Assembly: GCF_014656195.1 (NCBI RefSeq)
Contig: NZ_BNBY01000001.1
Span: 298,667-361,357 of the forward strand
Reading direction: 5' to 3'
DNA length: 62,691 nucleotides
From: Kitasatospora xanthocidica
GTDB lineage: Bacteria > Actinomycetota > Actinomycetes > Streptomycetales > Streptomycetaceae
The notes beneath the pieces are model-generated. The model saw only the letters and a list, made by a program, of their open reading frames with translations, ran no database searches and was not told where the DNA came from. Of the stretch, positions 44,594 through 55,109 are shown piece by piece; the stretch's first letter is position 1, and the number at the start of each line of letters is the position of its first letter. The translations under genes were made by a program, and so were the position numbers.

Positions 44594-46819
44594 TCAGGCG
44601 TCCACCGTCGCGGGCTGCTCCTCGGCCTCGGCCGGCGGGACGGCCTTGACGGAGTCCAGCAGCAGCTGGGCCACGTCGACCACCTTCAGGTGCTCCTTGG
44701 CCGCGCCCTCGTTCTTCTTGCCGTTGACCGAGTCGGAGAGCATCACCAGGCAGAACGGGCAGGCGGTGGAGACGATGTCCGGGTTGAGGGACAGCGCCTC
44801 GTCCACGCGCTCGGTGTTGATCCGCTTGCCGATGCGCTCCTCCATCCACATCCGGGCGCCGCCGGCGCCGCAGCAGAAGCCGCGCTCCTTGTGGCGGTGC
44901 ATCTCCTGCTGGCGCAGACCGGGGACCTTGTCCATGATCTCGCGCGGCGGGCTGTACACCTTGTTGTGGCGGCCCAGGTAGCAGGGGTCGTGGTAGGTGA
45001 TCAGGCCCTCGACCGGGTTGACCGGGACGAGCTTGCCCTCGTCGATCAGGTGCTGCAGCAGCTGGGTGTGGTGGATCACCTCGAAGTGCCCGCCGAGCTG
45101 CGGGTACTCGTTGGCGATGGTGTTGAAGCAGTGCGGGCAGGTGGCCACGATCCGCTTGGTCGGGGCGTCCTCCAGCGCGGCGTTCAGCGTCTCGACGTTC
45201 TGCGCGCCGAGCATCTGGAACAGGAACTCGTTGCCCAGGCGGCGCGGGGAGTCACCGGTGCAGGTCTCCTCCTTGCCGAGGATCGCGAACTTCACGCCCG
45301 CGGTGTGCAGCAGCTCGGCGAAGGCCTTGGTGGTCTTCTTGGCGCGGTCCTCCAGGGCGCCGGCGCAGCCGACCCAGTAGAGGTACTCGACCTCGGCGGG
45401 GTCGATGTCCTCGCCGATCACCGGCACCTCGATGCCGGTCTCCTTCTTGAGCTCCTTGACCCAGTCCAGGCGCGCCTTGGTGGCCATGCCCCACGGGTTG
45501 CCCTTGTTCTCCAGGTTCTTGAGCATCGTCCCGGCCTCGGTCGGGAAGTTGCTCTCGATCATCACCTGGTAGCGGCGCATGTCGACGATGTGGTCGATGT
45601 GCTCGATGTCCACCGGGCACTGCTCGACGCAGGCGCCGCAGGTGGTGCAGGACCACAGCACGTCCGGGTCGATGACGCCGTTCTCTTCCGCGGTGCCGAT
45701 CAGCGGGCGCTCGGCCTCGGCCAGCGCGGCCGCCGGGACGTCCTTGAGCTGCTCGGGGGTCGCCTGCTCCTCGCCCTCCATGTCCTTGCCGCCGCCGGCC
45801 AGCAGGTACGGCGCCTTGCCGTAGGCGTGCTCGCGCAGGCTCATGATCAGCAGCTTCGGCGAGAGCGGCTTGCCGGTGTTCCAGGCGGGGCACTGCGACT
45901 GGCAGCGGCCGCACTCGGTGCAGGTGGAGAAGTCGAGGATGCCCTTCCAGGAGAAGTGCTCGACCTGGGAGACGCCGAAGACGGCGTCGTCGGCCGGGTC
46001 CTCGAAGTCGATCGGCTGACCGTCGCTGGTCATCGGACGGAGGGCGCCGAGCGCGGTGCCGCCGTCCTCCTCGCGCTTGAAGTAGATGTTGAAGAAGCCG
46101 AGGAACCGGTGCCAGGCCACACCCATCGACGGGTTGAGGCCGATGGTGGTCGCCCACGCGAACGAGATGCAGATCTTCAGCATCGCGAACAGGTAGATCA
46201 GGTTCTCCAGCGTGCCGTGCGACAGGCCGCTGAGCGCGGTGACGAGCGGGTACGAGACCAGGTGCTCGGGACCGTACGAGTCGACGCCCTTGAGGGCGCC
46301 CTCCAGCGCGCGCAGCATCGTGATGCAGAGGCCGATGCCGAGGATCGTGTACTCGACGTAGAAGGCCTGCCAGGCGATCGAGCCGGCGAAGCGGGACTTG
46401 CGGCCGGACCGCGACGGCAGGCTCATCAGCCGGATCACGATCAGGACCAGGATGCCCAGCGTGGTCAGGGTGCCGAGCAGCTCGACGAAGAGCTGCCAGA
46501 TCATCCAGTGGCCGATGACCGGCAGGTCGAAGTCGGCGTCGAAGAGCTGGCCGAAGGCGTTGACGATGGTCAGTACCAGGCTGAAGAAGCCGACGGCGAC
46601 GAACCAGTGGGCGATGCCCACGATCCCCCAGCGGTTCATCCTGGTGTGACCGAAGAATTCGGTCGCGAGGGTCTTCGCCCGCTGGGCGGGCTGCCCGAAG
46701 CGGGTGGAGTCCGCCGCTCCGGTGCGCACCACCTTGTAGATGTACAGCGCCGCACGGGCGGCGAGCGCGGTGCCGATCACAAATGTGACCAGCGAGATGA
46801 CGATCGCTGCTAGCTGCAT
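44594..46819 (-). CDS. membrane-bound Fe-S oxidoreductase, EtfD/HdrD-like
   Basis: A 741-aa protein. About six TM helices in residues 1-250 resemble the NarI-type haem subunit. Two 4Fe-4S motifs follow, CTECGRCQSQCPAW near 295 and CTTCGACVEQCPVD near 395, then two CCG domains (WVGCAGALEDRAKK; HDPCYLGRHN; GFCCGAGGARMW). In mycobacteria the counterpart EtfD carries electrons from the EtfBA flavoprotein to the quinone pool during fatty-acid beta-oxidation, which is the likely role here. The promoter has direct repeats that may be a TetR/FadR-type operator. Confidence 0.85.
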   Translation of the reverse strand: MQLAAIVISLVTFVIGTALAARAALYIYKVVRTGAADSTRFGQPAQRAKTLATEFFGHTRMNRWGIVGIAHWFVAVGFFSLVLTIVNAFGQLFDADFDLPVIGHWMIWQLFVELLGTLTTLGILVLIVIRLMSLPSRSGRKSRFAGSIAWQAFYVEYTILGIGLCITMLRALEGALKGVDSYGPEHLVSYPLVTALSGLSHGTLENLIYLFAMLKICISFAWATTIGLNPSMGVAWHRFLGFFNIYFKREEDGGTALGALRPMTSDGQPIDFEDPADDAVFGVSQVEHFSWKGILDFSTCTECGRCQSQCPAWNTGKPLSPKLLIMSLREHAYGKAPYLLAGGGKDMEGEEQATPEQLKDVPAAALAEAERPLIGTAEENGVIDPDVLWSCTTCGACVEQCPVDIEHIDHIVDMRRYQVMIESNFPTEAGTMLKNLENKGNPWGMATKARLDWVKELKKETGIEVPVIGEDIDPAEVEYLYWVGCAGALEDRAKKTTKAFAELLHTAGVKFAILGKEETCTGDSPRRLGNEFLFQMLGAQNVETLNAALEDAPTKRIVATCPHCFNTIANEYPQLGGHFEVIHHTQLLQHLIDEGKLVPVNPVEGLITYHDPCYLGRHNKVYSPPREIMDKVPGLRQQEMHRHKERGFCCGAGGARMWMEERIGKRINTERVDEALSLNPDIVSTACPFCLVMLSDSVNGKKNEGAAKEHLKVVDVAQLLLDSVKAVPPAEAEEQPATVDA

Positions 46820-46888
46820 CGGCTCTCCGTCTCCTGCGGCTTTGCGGTTGAGCAGTCTCTGCGGTCCTACGGTTGTCGACCTGAGTGT

Positions 46889-46941
46889 ACTGGTCGGTAA
46901 CTTGCCGGGCCGACGGCCCGGACATTACCGGTCGGCAACAG
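46889..46941 (-). promoter_or_regulatory. candidate operator of the EtfD-like gene
   Basis: Two related 15-mers, ACTGGTCGGTAACTT (46889-46903) and ACCGGTCGGCAACAG (46927-46941), flank a 7-bp-arm hairpin CCGGGCC-GAC-GGCCCGG. The position upstream of the gene fits a repressor site. Confidence 0.5.
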
Positions 46942-47078
46942 TTCTCCAGAAGATTCCCAAGCTATGGCGGCAGTCACGTGACCGCACGCGCGCCACGGCG
47001 CCCGCCGCTCCACTGCCGCCCCACCGGCACCCCACCACCGTCCCGCCCACGCCCCATCGGTCGATTCCGCTCAGCAAA

Positions 47079-47151
47079 GTTGAGCGACCGGCACTCATAG
47101 CTGTTGACGCTGCCCGTCGAGTCGTGCATCCTTGAGCCTGTAAAGCTCAAC
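47079..47151 (+). promoter_or_regulatory. dnaK promoter with two HAIR (HspR) operators
   Basis: HAIR sites GTTGAGC-N7-ACTCATA (47079-47099) and CTTGAGC-N7-GCTCAAC (47131-47151) flank a promoter with -35 TTGACG (47104-47109), 17-nt spacer and -10 CATCCT (47127-47132). The second site covers the expected start. Confidence 0.92.
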
Positions 47152-47172
47152 TCTTCCGTGGAGGTACCTACG

Positions 47173-49010
<1,838 letters not shown>

Positions 49011-49014
<4 letters not shown>

Positions 49015-49634
49015 CGGACAAGCCGCAGGGCGGCAAGCCCGGCGACGACTCCGCCGCCGAGGAGGCCGTGATCAAGGCCGCCGAGGAGGCAGCGGCGGCC
49101 GGTGCCGGCGAGGGCTCCCCCGAGGAGCTCGCCACCGCCAAGCGCGAGCTGGCCGAGCGCACCGCGGACCTGCAGCGCCTGCAGGCCGAGTACCAGAACT
49201 ACCGCAAGCGGGTCGAGCGCGACCGGCTGACCGTCCGCGAGATCGCGGTCTCCAACATCCTGGAGTCCCTGATCCCGGTCCTGGACGACATCGGCCGCGC
49301 CCGCGAGCACGGCGAGGTCACGGGCGGCTTCAAGTCCGTCGCCGAGTCGCTGGAGACGGTCGTCGCCAAGCTGGGCCTCCAGCAGTTCGGCAAGGAGGGC
49401 GAGCCCTTCGACCCGACCATGCACGAGGCGCTGATGCACAGCTACTCCTCGGACGTCACCGAGGACACCTGCGTGCAGATCCTCCAGCCCGGCTACCGCA
49501 TCGGCGAGCGGATCATCCGCCCGGCGATGGTCGCCGTCGCGGAGCCCCAGCCGGGCACCCAGACGGCCTCCGCCCCGGACGCCGACGCCAAGTCCGGCGA
49601 CGCGGACACGTCCGACGGTGGCTCGGACAGCTGA
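49011..49634 (+). CDS. grpE: nucleotide exchange factor GrpE
   Basis: A 207-aa dimeric exchange factor for DnaK. A charged N-terminus, a long coiled coil (~25-85, [25 protein letters not shown]) and the beta domain ([32 protein letters not shown]) are in place. Starts with a 4-nt ATGA overlap with dnaK, so translation is coupled. Confidence 0.96.
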
Positions 49635-49857
49635 CCACCTGTGACAGCTGACAACCAGTGCGCTGCGGAGTCGTACGCCGGCCAGTACGGCGGCCGGCTC
49701 CGCAGCGCGTTGTCGACGGCCGTGCGTTTTCCTGCTGTTGACAGCACAGTGACGATGGACATCGGGAGGTGGCGGAGGCCGTGAGCGAGCGCAGCGAGCG
49801 AACCATCAGGGGGCGCGTGTACCGCTCAGCGGCTGCCGAGCGCAGCGAGGTGGACGC
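49635..49857 (+). other. grpE-dnaJ spacer with hairpin and coupled uORF
   Basis: An 11-bp inverted repeat (GCGCTGCGGAG/CTCCGCAGCGC, ~49659-49707) is followed by GAGCGCAGCGAG motifs (two copies). A 26-codon frame, GTG 49781 to TGA 49861 (MSERSERTIRGR...), has GGAGG-like sequence upstream and its stop overlaps the dnaJ ATG. Confidence 0.55.
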
Positions 49858-51021
49858 ATGAGCGGCAAGGACTATGTCGAGAAGGACTACTACAAAGTCC
49901 TCGGCGTGCCCAAGGACGCCACCGCCACCGAGATCAAGAAGACGTACCGCAAGCTCGCGCGCGAGTTCCACCCGGACGCCAACAAGGGTGACGCCAAGGC
50001 CGAGGAGCGCTTCAAGGACATCTCCGAGGCGTACGACGTCCTCTCCGACGAGAAGCGCCGCAAGGAGTACGACGAGGCCCGCAGCCTCTTCGCCAACGGC
50101 GGCTTCCGGGCCGGCGGCGGCCCCGGCGGCACCGGCAGCTACAGCTTCGACTTCGGCGACCTCTTCAGCGGCAACCAGGGCGGCGGCACCGGCGGCGGCG
50201 GGATCGGCGACGTCTTCGGCGGCCTCTTCAACCGCGGCGGCACCCGGCAGGCCCAGCCCCGGCGCGGCGCCGACGTCGAGACCGAGGTGACGCTCTCCTT
50301 CGAGGAGGCCGTCGACGGCGCGACCGTCCCGCTCCGGATGACCAGCCAGGCCCCCTGCCGCACCTGCAACGGCACCGGCGCCAGGTCCGGCACCACGCCG
50401 CGGGTCTGCCCCACCTGCGTCGGCGCCGGCACCGTCAGCCGCGGCCAGGGCGCCTTCGCGCTCTCCGAGCCGTGCAAGGACTGCCGCGGCCGGGGCATGA
50501 TCGTCGACGACCCGTGCACCGACTGCCACGGCAGCGGCCGGGCCAGCTCCGCCCGCACCATGCAGGTCCGCATCCCGGCCGGCGTCCAGGCCGACCAGCG
50601 CATCCGCCTCAAGGGCAAGGGCGCCCAGGGCGAACGCGGCGGACAGCCCGGCGACCTCTACGTCACCGTGCACGTCGACCCGCACCCCGTCTTCGGCCGC
50701 AAGGGCGACAACCTCACCGTCACCGTCCCCGTCGCCTTCCCCGAAGCGGCCCTCGGCGCCACCATCGAGGTACCCACCCTCGGCGGCCCCGCCGTGAAGC
50801 TCAAGCTGCCCCCGGGCAGCGCCAACGGCCTCACCATGCGCGCCCGCGGCAAGGGCGCCACCCGCAAGGACGGCACCCGCGGCGACCTCCTCGTCACCGT
50901 CGAGGTCGTGGTGCCCCAGCACGTCACCGGCGACGCGCTGAACGCCCTGGAGCAGTACCGCGAGGCCACCGCCTCCGACGATCCGCGCGCGGCCCTCTTC
51001 CGGGCGGCGAAGGGAGCGTGA
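49858..51021 (+). CDS. dnaJ: molecular chaperone DnaJ
   Basis: A 387-aa type I Hsp40: J domain at ~9-73 with HPD (FHPDANKGD), Gly/Phe-rich linker ~80-145, zinc centre with four CxxCxGxG motifs (CRTCNGTG, CPTCVGAG, CKDCRGRG, CTDCHGSG) at ~160-230, and client-binding barrels after that. Stimulates DnaK ATPase. The start overlaps the stop of the uORF described separately. Confidence 0.97.
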   Translation: MSGKDYVEKDYYKVLGVPKDATATEIKKTYRKLAREFHPDANKGDAKAEERFKDISEAYDVLSDEKRRKEYDEARSLFANGGFRAGGGPGGTGSYSFDFGDLFSGNQGGGTGGGGIGDVFGGLFNRGGTRQAQPRRGADVETEVTLSFEEAVDGATVPLRMTSQAPCRTCNGTGARSGTTPRVCPTCVGAGTVSRGQGAFALSEPCKDCRGRGMIVDDPCTDCHGSGRASSARTMQVRIPAGVQADQRIRLKGKGAQGERGGQPGDLYVTVHVDPHPVFGRKGDNLTVTVPVAFPEAALGATIEVPTLGGPAVKLKLPPGSANGLTMRARGKGATRKDGTRGDLLVTVEVVVPQHVTGDALNALEQYREATASDDPRAALFRAAKGA

Positions 51022-51028
51022 CGACCAG

Positions 51029-51568
51029 ATGTCCCCGATGAATCCGATGAATCCGGTCAACCCCGACGGGTCGATCGGCCCCGGCGTCGGCGAGGGCCTC
51101 CCCGGCGACGGCACCCGCCGCACCCGCCGGGTCCCCTCGGCCGCACCGCCGTACGTCCTCACCGAGGACACCCCGGTGTACGTCATCTCGGTGGCCGCCG
51201 AACTGTCCGGACTGCACCCGCAGACCCTCCGCCAGTACGACCGCCTCGGCCTGGTCTGCCCCGACCGCACCGCCGGCCGCGGCCGCCGCTACTCCGCCCG
51301 CGACATCCAGCAGCTGCGCGAGGTCCAGCGGCTCTCCCAGGACGAGGGCATCAACCTGGCGGGCATCAAGCGGATCATCGAGCTGGAGAACCAGGTCACC
51401 GCCCTCCAGTCCCGGGTCACCGAACTCGTCGACTCCCTGGAAGGCGCCGCCACCGCCCTCCAGCAGCGCGAGGCCGCCGTCCACGCCTCCTACCGCCGCG
51501 ACCTCGTCCCGTACCAGCCCCCCACGCCCCAGTCCAGCGCCCTCGTCGTCTGGCGCCCCAAGCGCTGA
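51029..51568 (+). CDS. hspR: heat-shock repressor HspR (MerR family)
   Basis: A 179-aa MerR-like repressor. After a ~45-residue N-terminal tail (with a duplicated MNP) comes the HTH (YVISVAAELSGLHPQTLRQYDRLGLVCPDRTAGRGRRYSARD) and a coiled coil. HspR with DnaK as co-repressor binds HAIR; matching sites lie before dnaK and clpB in this window. Last gene of the operon, 7 nt after dnaJ. Confidence 0.95.
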   Translation: MSPMNPMNPVNPDGSIGPGVGEGLPGDGTRRTRRVPSAAPPYVLTEDTPVYVISVAAELSGLHPQTLRQYDRLGLVCPDRTAGRGRRYSARDIQQLREVQRLSQDEGINLAGIKRIIELENQVTALQSRVTELVDSLEGAATALQQREAAVHASYRRDLVPYQPPTPQSSALVVWRPKR

Positions 51569-51586
51569 CCCGCCCGCCCGGACCCC

Positions 51587-51623
51587 GCCGCCGGCCCCCT
51601 CCTGTTCGGGGGGTGCCGGCGGC
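51587..51623 (+). terminator. dnaK operon terminator
   Basis: 9-bp stem GCCGCCGGC/GCCGGCGGC extended by C/G runs, directly after hspR; no T-tract. Confidence 0.6.
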
Positions 51624-51752
51624 TCGGCCTTGGTGAGAGGGTGCGGTCATCAATCCCTCTTCGGAGGGCGCACCGGATCTGGCATGCTGAAACGCGATTC
51701 AGCGTCAGCGCTGACGGGACGCAGGTATCACGGTAACGGCAAGGAGTCGCGG

Positions 51753-52745
51753 ATGAGTGAACGAGAGCAGCCCCTTGCCGCCGGCTTGACCGTGCTCTCG
51801 ACAGAAGCACGGGAGCTATTTCTCACCGTTCTCCGAGGAGACGGCAGGCTGCCATCGGGCACCAATACCGATCAGAATGATTCTGCGCGCGACGAGCTGG
51901 CGAGGATTGGCCTTCTCGTTCCCGACAGCGATGATCCGACTGTTTTCGTAGCCGCCGACCCCACACAGCTCTCGGCCAGCCTCAGCCATTCGTGGCAGCG
52001 TCAGGCCTTGGAGCTCCTGTCACGAGCCGTCTCCCTGCCCTCCGAACTGCAGGAACTCGCTCGGGAATTCCATTCCCCGAAGCAACGCGGCGGATCGATC
52101 GAGTATGTGCAGGGCAAGGCTCTTATCCGTCAGCGGCTGGAGCAGTTCAGAGAATCCGGGCTCGAGGAAGCCCTGGCGCTCCAACCCGGCGGCCCGCGCC
52201 AGCCGGACCTTCTCGCCGGGATGATCGAGCACGATCTGGAAACGCTCCGCAGTGGTACGGAGATGCGGACGATCTACCACGCCAGCACGCGCTACCACCA
52301 GCCGACCAGGGATTACGTGGCCACACTCGCCCGGGCAGGTGGCCAGTACAGAACCCTTGACGAACCCTATACGCGGCTCATAGTGATGGATCGGCGGGTA
52401 GCCGTGATCCCGATCGCCGATGACATGAGCCTCGCGGCCTTCATCTACGACCCCGCGGTCGTCGACTATCTCGCCGAAGAGGTCTTCGAACGGTGCTGGA
52501 GCCGAGCGCTGGAATTCGAGGGCGACCGCACCGTGCCGCAGCAGGTGGTGTCCCGTCTGCGTCAGACGATCATCGACCAGATGCTCGAAGGCACCAGCCA
52601 CCGGGTCATCGCGCGGCGTTTGGGAATCAGCGAGCGGACGCTGGCAAGACACATAGCCGAAATGCGCGATGACTACAAAGTCGACTCGCTATTCCAACTC
52701 GGATATGTCCTCGGCCGGAAGATGCAGGAATCGCCGACTGACTGA
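51753..52745 (+). CDS. TrmB/LuxR-type regulator (paralogue E)
   Basis: A 330-aa regulator in three parts: N-terminal wHTH-like region (LSTEARELFLTVLRGDGRLP...RDELARIGLLV), a central PLD/TrmB-effector-like domain (TEMRTIYHASTRYHQPTRDYVATLARAGGQYRTLDEPYTRLIVMDRRVAVIP), and a C-terminal HTH (GTSHRVIARRLGISERTLARHI). AAGGAG precedes the ATG. Less GC-rich than its neighbours, which hints at transfer. Same family as the minus-strand array at 53980-57066. It converges on a secreted-peptide gene. Confidence 0.78.
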   Translation: MSEREQPLAAGLTVLSTEARELFLTVLRGDGRLPSGTNTDQNDSARDELARIGLLVPDSDDPTVFVAADPTQLSASLSHSWQRQALELLSRAVSLPSELQELAREFHSPKQRGGSIEYVQGKALIRQRLEQFRESGLEEALALQPGGPRQPDLLAGMIEHDLETLRSGTEMRTIYHASTRYHQPTRDYVATLARAGGQYRTLDEPYTRLIVMDRRVAVIPIADDMSLAAFIYDPAVVDYLAEEVFERCWSRALEFEGDRTVPQQVVSRLRQTIIDQMLEGTSHRVIARRLGISERTLARHIAEMRDDYKVDSLFQLGYVLGRKMQESPTD

Positions 52746-52817
52746 GAGCCCCGATTCAGGGGGTCGGCGAATCCTTCACGAGTCCTGACAAGCGGCCAGA
52801 CACTCAAACGATCGTGT

Positions 52818-52976
52818 TCACTGCCAGGAGATGTCGTCCAGGGCGCTCGCGGTGGCCTCGACGGCAATCGCGTTGTGCGAGTCGGCAACATGGGCAAGAG
52901 AGCCGGCACCGAGCACAGCGGCGGCGACGGCCAACGAAAGCACAACCTTGCGGACAAACCGGCGCATGTCAGTCAT
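52818..52976 (-). CDS. 52-aa secreted peptide
   Basis: A short precursor with MRRFVRKVVLSLAVAAAVLGAG as signal peptide and a mature part of about 20-25 residues ending ASALDDISWQ. A purine-rich AGTGGGGGC precedes the first ATG; a second ATG three codons on is possible. It is 72 bp from paralogue E (convergent) and divergent from the deoxyribosyltransferase-like gene. A signalling role is inference from this setting. Confidence 0.65.
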   Translation of the reverse strand: MTDMRRFVRKVVLSLAVAAAVLGAGSLAHVADSHNAIAVEATASALDDISWQ

Positions 52977-53308
52977 GCCCCCACTCTCTCTCCGGAGAAT
53001 CGCCACTAGAAGCGTCGAACAGGATAACGGCTCACATAGTGCCGCGCGAGGGGGGAGGCTGTCACCCCCGGTGCACGGGTGTGCGTCATCTCCCTGCCAG
53101 GCATCCAGATGACACAGGCCAACCCTGGACGCGGCGCTGCCCCGCGATGGACGATCAGTTCGCTCCCAATGGTCCGGCAAGACGCCACACCTTGCCAATG
53201 TACCGTCAAATGCTAAGTCGTTCATCAGCGGGATCACCACGCAGAGCAGCCCACATCCAACGCATCGCCGACGCTCACTCTCCCGGTCGGCCTTTCCCCG
53301 GAGTCGAC
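52977..53308. other. 332-bp divergent intergenic region
   Basis: Should carry the promoters of the peptide gene (TATCCT on the minus strand near 53020 as a possible -10) and of the gene at 53309 (TTGCCA near 53190). No further gene. Confidence 0.4.
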
Positions 53309-53926
53309 ATGACCGAGCCCTACCTGCGTCACCACGACAGCCAGGCCCCTGAGGGTCGGCGTGCACGTGTGTTCCTGGCCGCGCCGCTGATGCGGCTGAC
53401 CGGCCCGGCCGACAGTGTGGTGACGCTCGCCAGCCGGACGCGGCTGACGACGCTCCGCACGACCCTGCTCCGCAGCGGTGCCGCTGTGTACAGCGCGCAC
53501 CACAGCGACGCCTGGACCATCTCCGGCCGCGCTCCGGAGCCCCGCGTCCCCTCCGACTTCCGCGCCCTGCAGTCCGCGGACCTCGTGTTCGCCTACGTGG
53601 GAGCGCCGCTCTCGGCCGGTGTCAGCCTGGAGCTCGGGTGGGCGTCGGCCCTGCGGAAGCCGATCGTCCTCCTCGTCGACGAGGCCATCACCCACAACCC
53701 GCTGATCGCCACCATCGAGCAGGTCGCCCCCGTCCTGCCGCTGGTCTTCGACGACACCTGGTCGCAGGAGGCCCTCAACCACACGGTGGAGACCGCGCTC
53801 GACTGGGCCGGCATGGCGCTCTCCCTGCGCGAGGGCTTCTGGACCGCCCCCGGCGAGCAGTTCAACGTCCCCCGGCAGCAGCCCCCGGTCCCCGGCTACT
53901 GGCCGACCGGCGCCGCCACCGGCTGA
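53309..53926 (+). CDS. nucleoside 2-deoxyribosyltransferase-like protein
   Basis: A 205-aa protein with the NDT-like fold: RARVFLAAPLM near residue 20, then LQSADLVFAYVGAPLSAGVSLELGWASALRKPIVLLVDEA (~90-130), which matches the SADxVxA...GVxxELGxAxAxGKPxxLL motif. Such domains cleave or transfer N-glycosidic bonds, or act as base/NAD-binding modules in signalling. GGAG precedes the ATG at 53309. C-terminal Pro-rich tail. Confidence 0.7.
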   Translation: MTEPYLRHHDSQAPEGRRARVFLAAPLMRLTGPADSVVTLASRTRLTTLRTTLLRSGAAVYSAHHSDAWTISGRAPEPRVPSDFRALQSADLVFAYVGAPLSAGVSLELGWASALRKPIVLLVDEAITHNPLIATIEQVAPVLPLVFDDTWSQEALNHTVETALDWAGMALSLREGFWTAPGEQFNVPRQQPPVPGYWPTGAATG

Positions 53927-53979
53927 GCACCGCTCAGCCACCGGGCTCCCCCGCCCGCCGGGCCGGCCGGACTCGGCCA

Positions 53980-54157
53980 GGCACGTCGCAGGATCCACCA
54001 CCACGGCGGCGACCCCGCTCTCAGGGGTCGCCGGGATCAGAGCGACAGTGCGACCGACGACCAGGCCGTGGTTGAACGGGGTCTCCGGACAGCGGATCCG
54101 TGAGCCCCCGTTCCGGCCCTCCACCACGGCGACATCGGGCAGATCGAAGTCAGGCAT
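53980..54157 (-). pseudogene. remnant of a TrmB/LuxR-type regulator (paralogue D)
   Basis: Begins MPDFDLPD, like paralogue C (MPEPDLLD), then jumps to RNGGSRIRCPETPFNHGLVVGRTVALIPATPESGVAAVVVDPA, which aligns with LGSRIRILDVPFSRVLIFDRTVALISAAPDNGVAAVVQDSA of C. About 190 residues between are missing and nothing remains after ~residue 60. The start overlaps the end of C just as C overlaps B. Confidence 0.75.
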
Positions 54158-55109
54158 CGCGGGCGCCCCTCATCTGCCAGCCGAGCTGGAACAGCGTCTC
54201 CGCGTCGTACTGCTCACGCAGCCGGGCGATGTGACCGGCCACGGTGCGCTCGCTGAGGCCGAGGCGGGTGGCGATCGCCCGCTGAGTCAGCCCCCGGGCG
54301 AGGAGGCGACCCACGTGTTCGTGGGCGGCGGGCTCGATCAGACCGGCCGCCATCGCGACCCAGTCCACGACCTGAGCTTGCTGCCAGTGCTGCTCGAAGA
54401 CCCCGACCAGGTAGGCCACCATCGCGGAATCCTGGACGACAGCGGCGACCCCGTTGTCGGGGGCCGCCGAAATCAGGGCAACGGTGCGATCGAAGATGAG
54501 GACCCGGCTGAACGGGACGTCCAGGATCCGGATCCGCGAGCCCAGCCTCGTGGTCTCCGCCGCGTACTCGACCTGGTCCCGGTCCAGTCGGGCCTGCGGC
54601 TGGTAGATCGTCCGCACCGAGCCACCGCGTTCGATGTACCGCCGTGTCTGGGCCAGGCCGTCCTGCCGCTGCGTCGGCGGGTGGAACCTTCCCGGCAGGG
54701 CCGTCAAGGCTTCGTGCGGGTGGTCCTTGACGAGTTGGGCGAGCAGGTGACGGATCTCCACCATGCCCTCAACCCGCTGGACGCCCCCCGCCGGCTCCCG
54801 CCGGCGTCGTTCCGCCTCATAGGCCTGGCTGAGGTCCTCCAACAGGTCCGGGACCAGCGCCGCCCGGGCAAGCAGGCGGGTGCCCTCGTCGCGCAGGTCG
54901 GCGCCCAGACGATCGCTCACGGTTCGGGGATTCACTGCGCTGTACACACCGTCGGCTCCATGGAGCACCAGAAGCCCGAGGTCAATGAGCTGCTCGACTA
55001 CCGGCTCGTCCTCGGGACGGATGTCACCGACGTGAAGGCGGCCGCCCTCCTTGAGGATCTCCCGGTAGAACTCCCTGGCGGCGGCGTCGAGCAGGTCGGG
55101 CTCAGGCAT
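54150..55109 (-). CDS. TrmB/LuxR-type regulator (paralogue C)
   Basis: A 319-aa intact member: wHTH-like N-terminus (AAREFYREILKEGGRLHVGDI...LIDLGLLVL), central effector domain (TRRYIERGGSVRTIYQPQARLDRDQVEYAAETTRLGSRIRILDVPFSRVLIFDRTVAL), and LuxR-like HTH (GLTQRAIATRLGLSERTVAGHIARLREQYDAETLFQLGWQMR). It starts inside the end of B (8-nt overlap), so it is read in the same transcript. Ligand and targets unknown. Confidence 0.8.
   Translation of the reverse strand: MPEPDLLDAAAREFYREILKEGGRLHVGDIRPEDEPVVEQLIDLGLLVLHGADGVYSAVNPRTVSDRLGADLRDEGTRLLARAALVPDLLEDLSQAYEAERRRREPAGGVQRVEGMVEIRHLLAQLVKDHPHEALTALPGRFHPPTQRQDGLAQTRRYIERGGSVRTIYQPQARLDRDQVEYAAETTRLGSRIRILDVPFSRVLIFDRTVALISAAPDNGVAAVVQDSAMVAYLVGVFEQHWQQAQVVDWVAMAAGLIEPAAHEHVGRLLARGLTQRAIATRLGLSERTVAGHIARLREQYDAETLFQLGWQMRGARDA

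Noticed and set aside
49781..49850. mobile element end at GAGCGCAGCGAG repeats
   Set aside because: Short motif common in actinobacterial spacers; no transposase or terminal inverted repeats.
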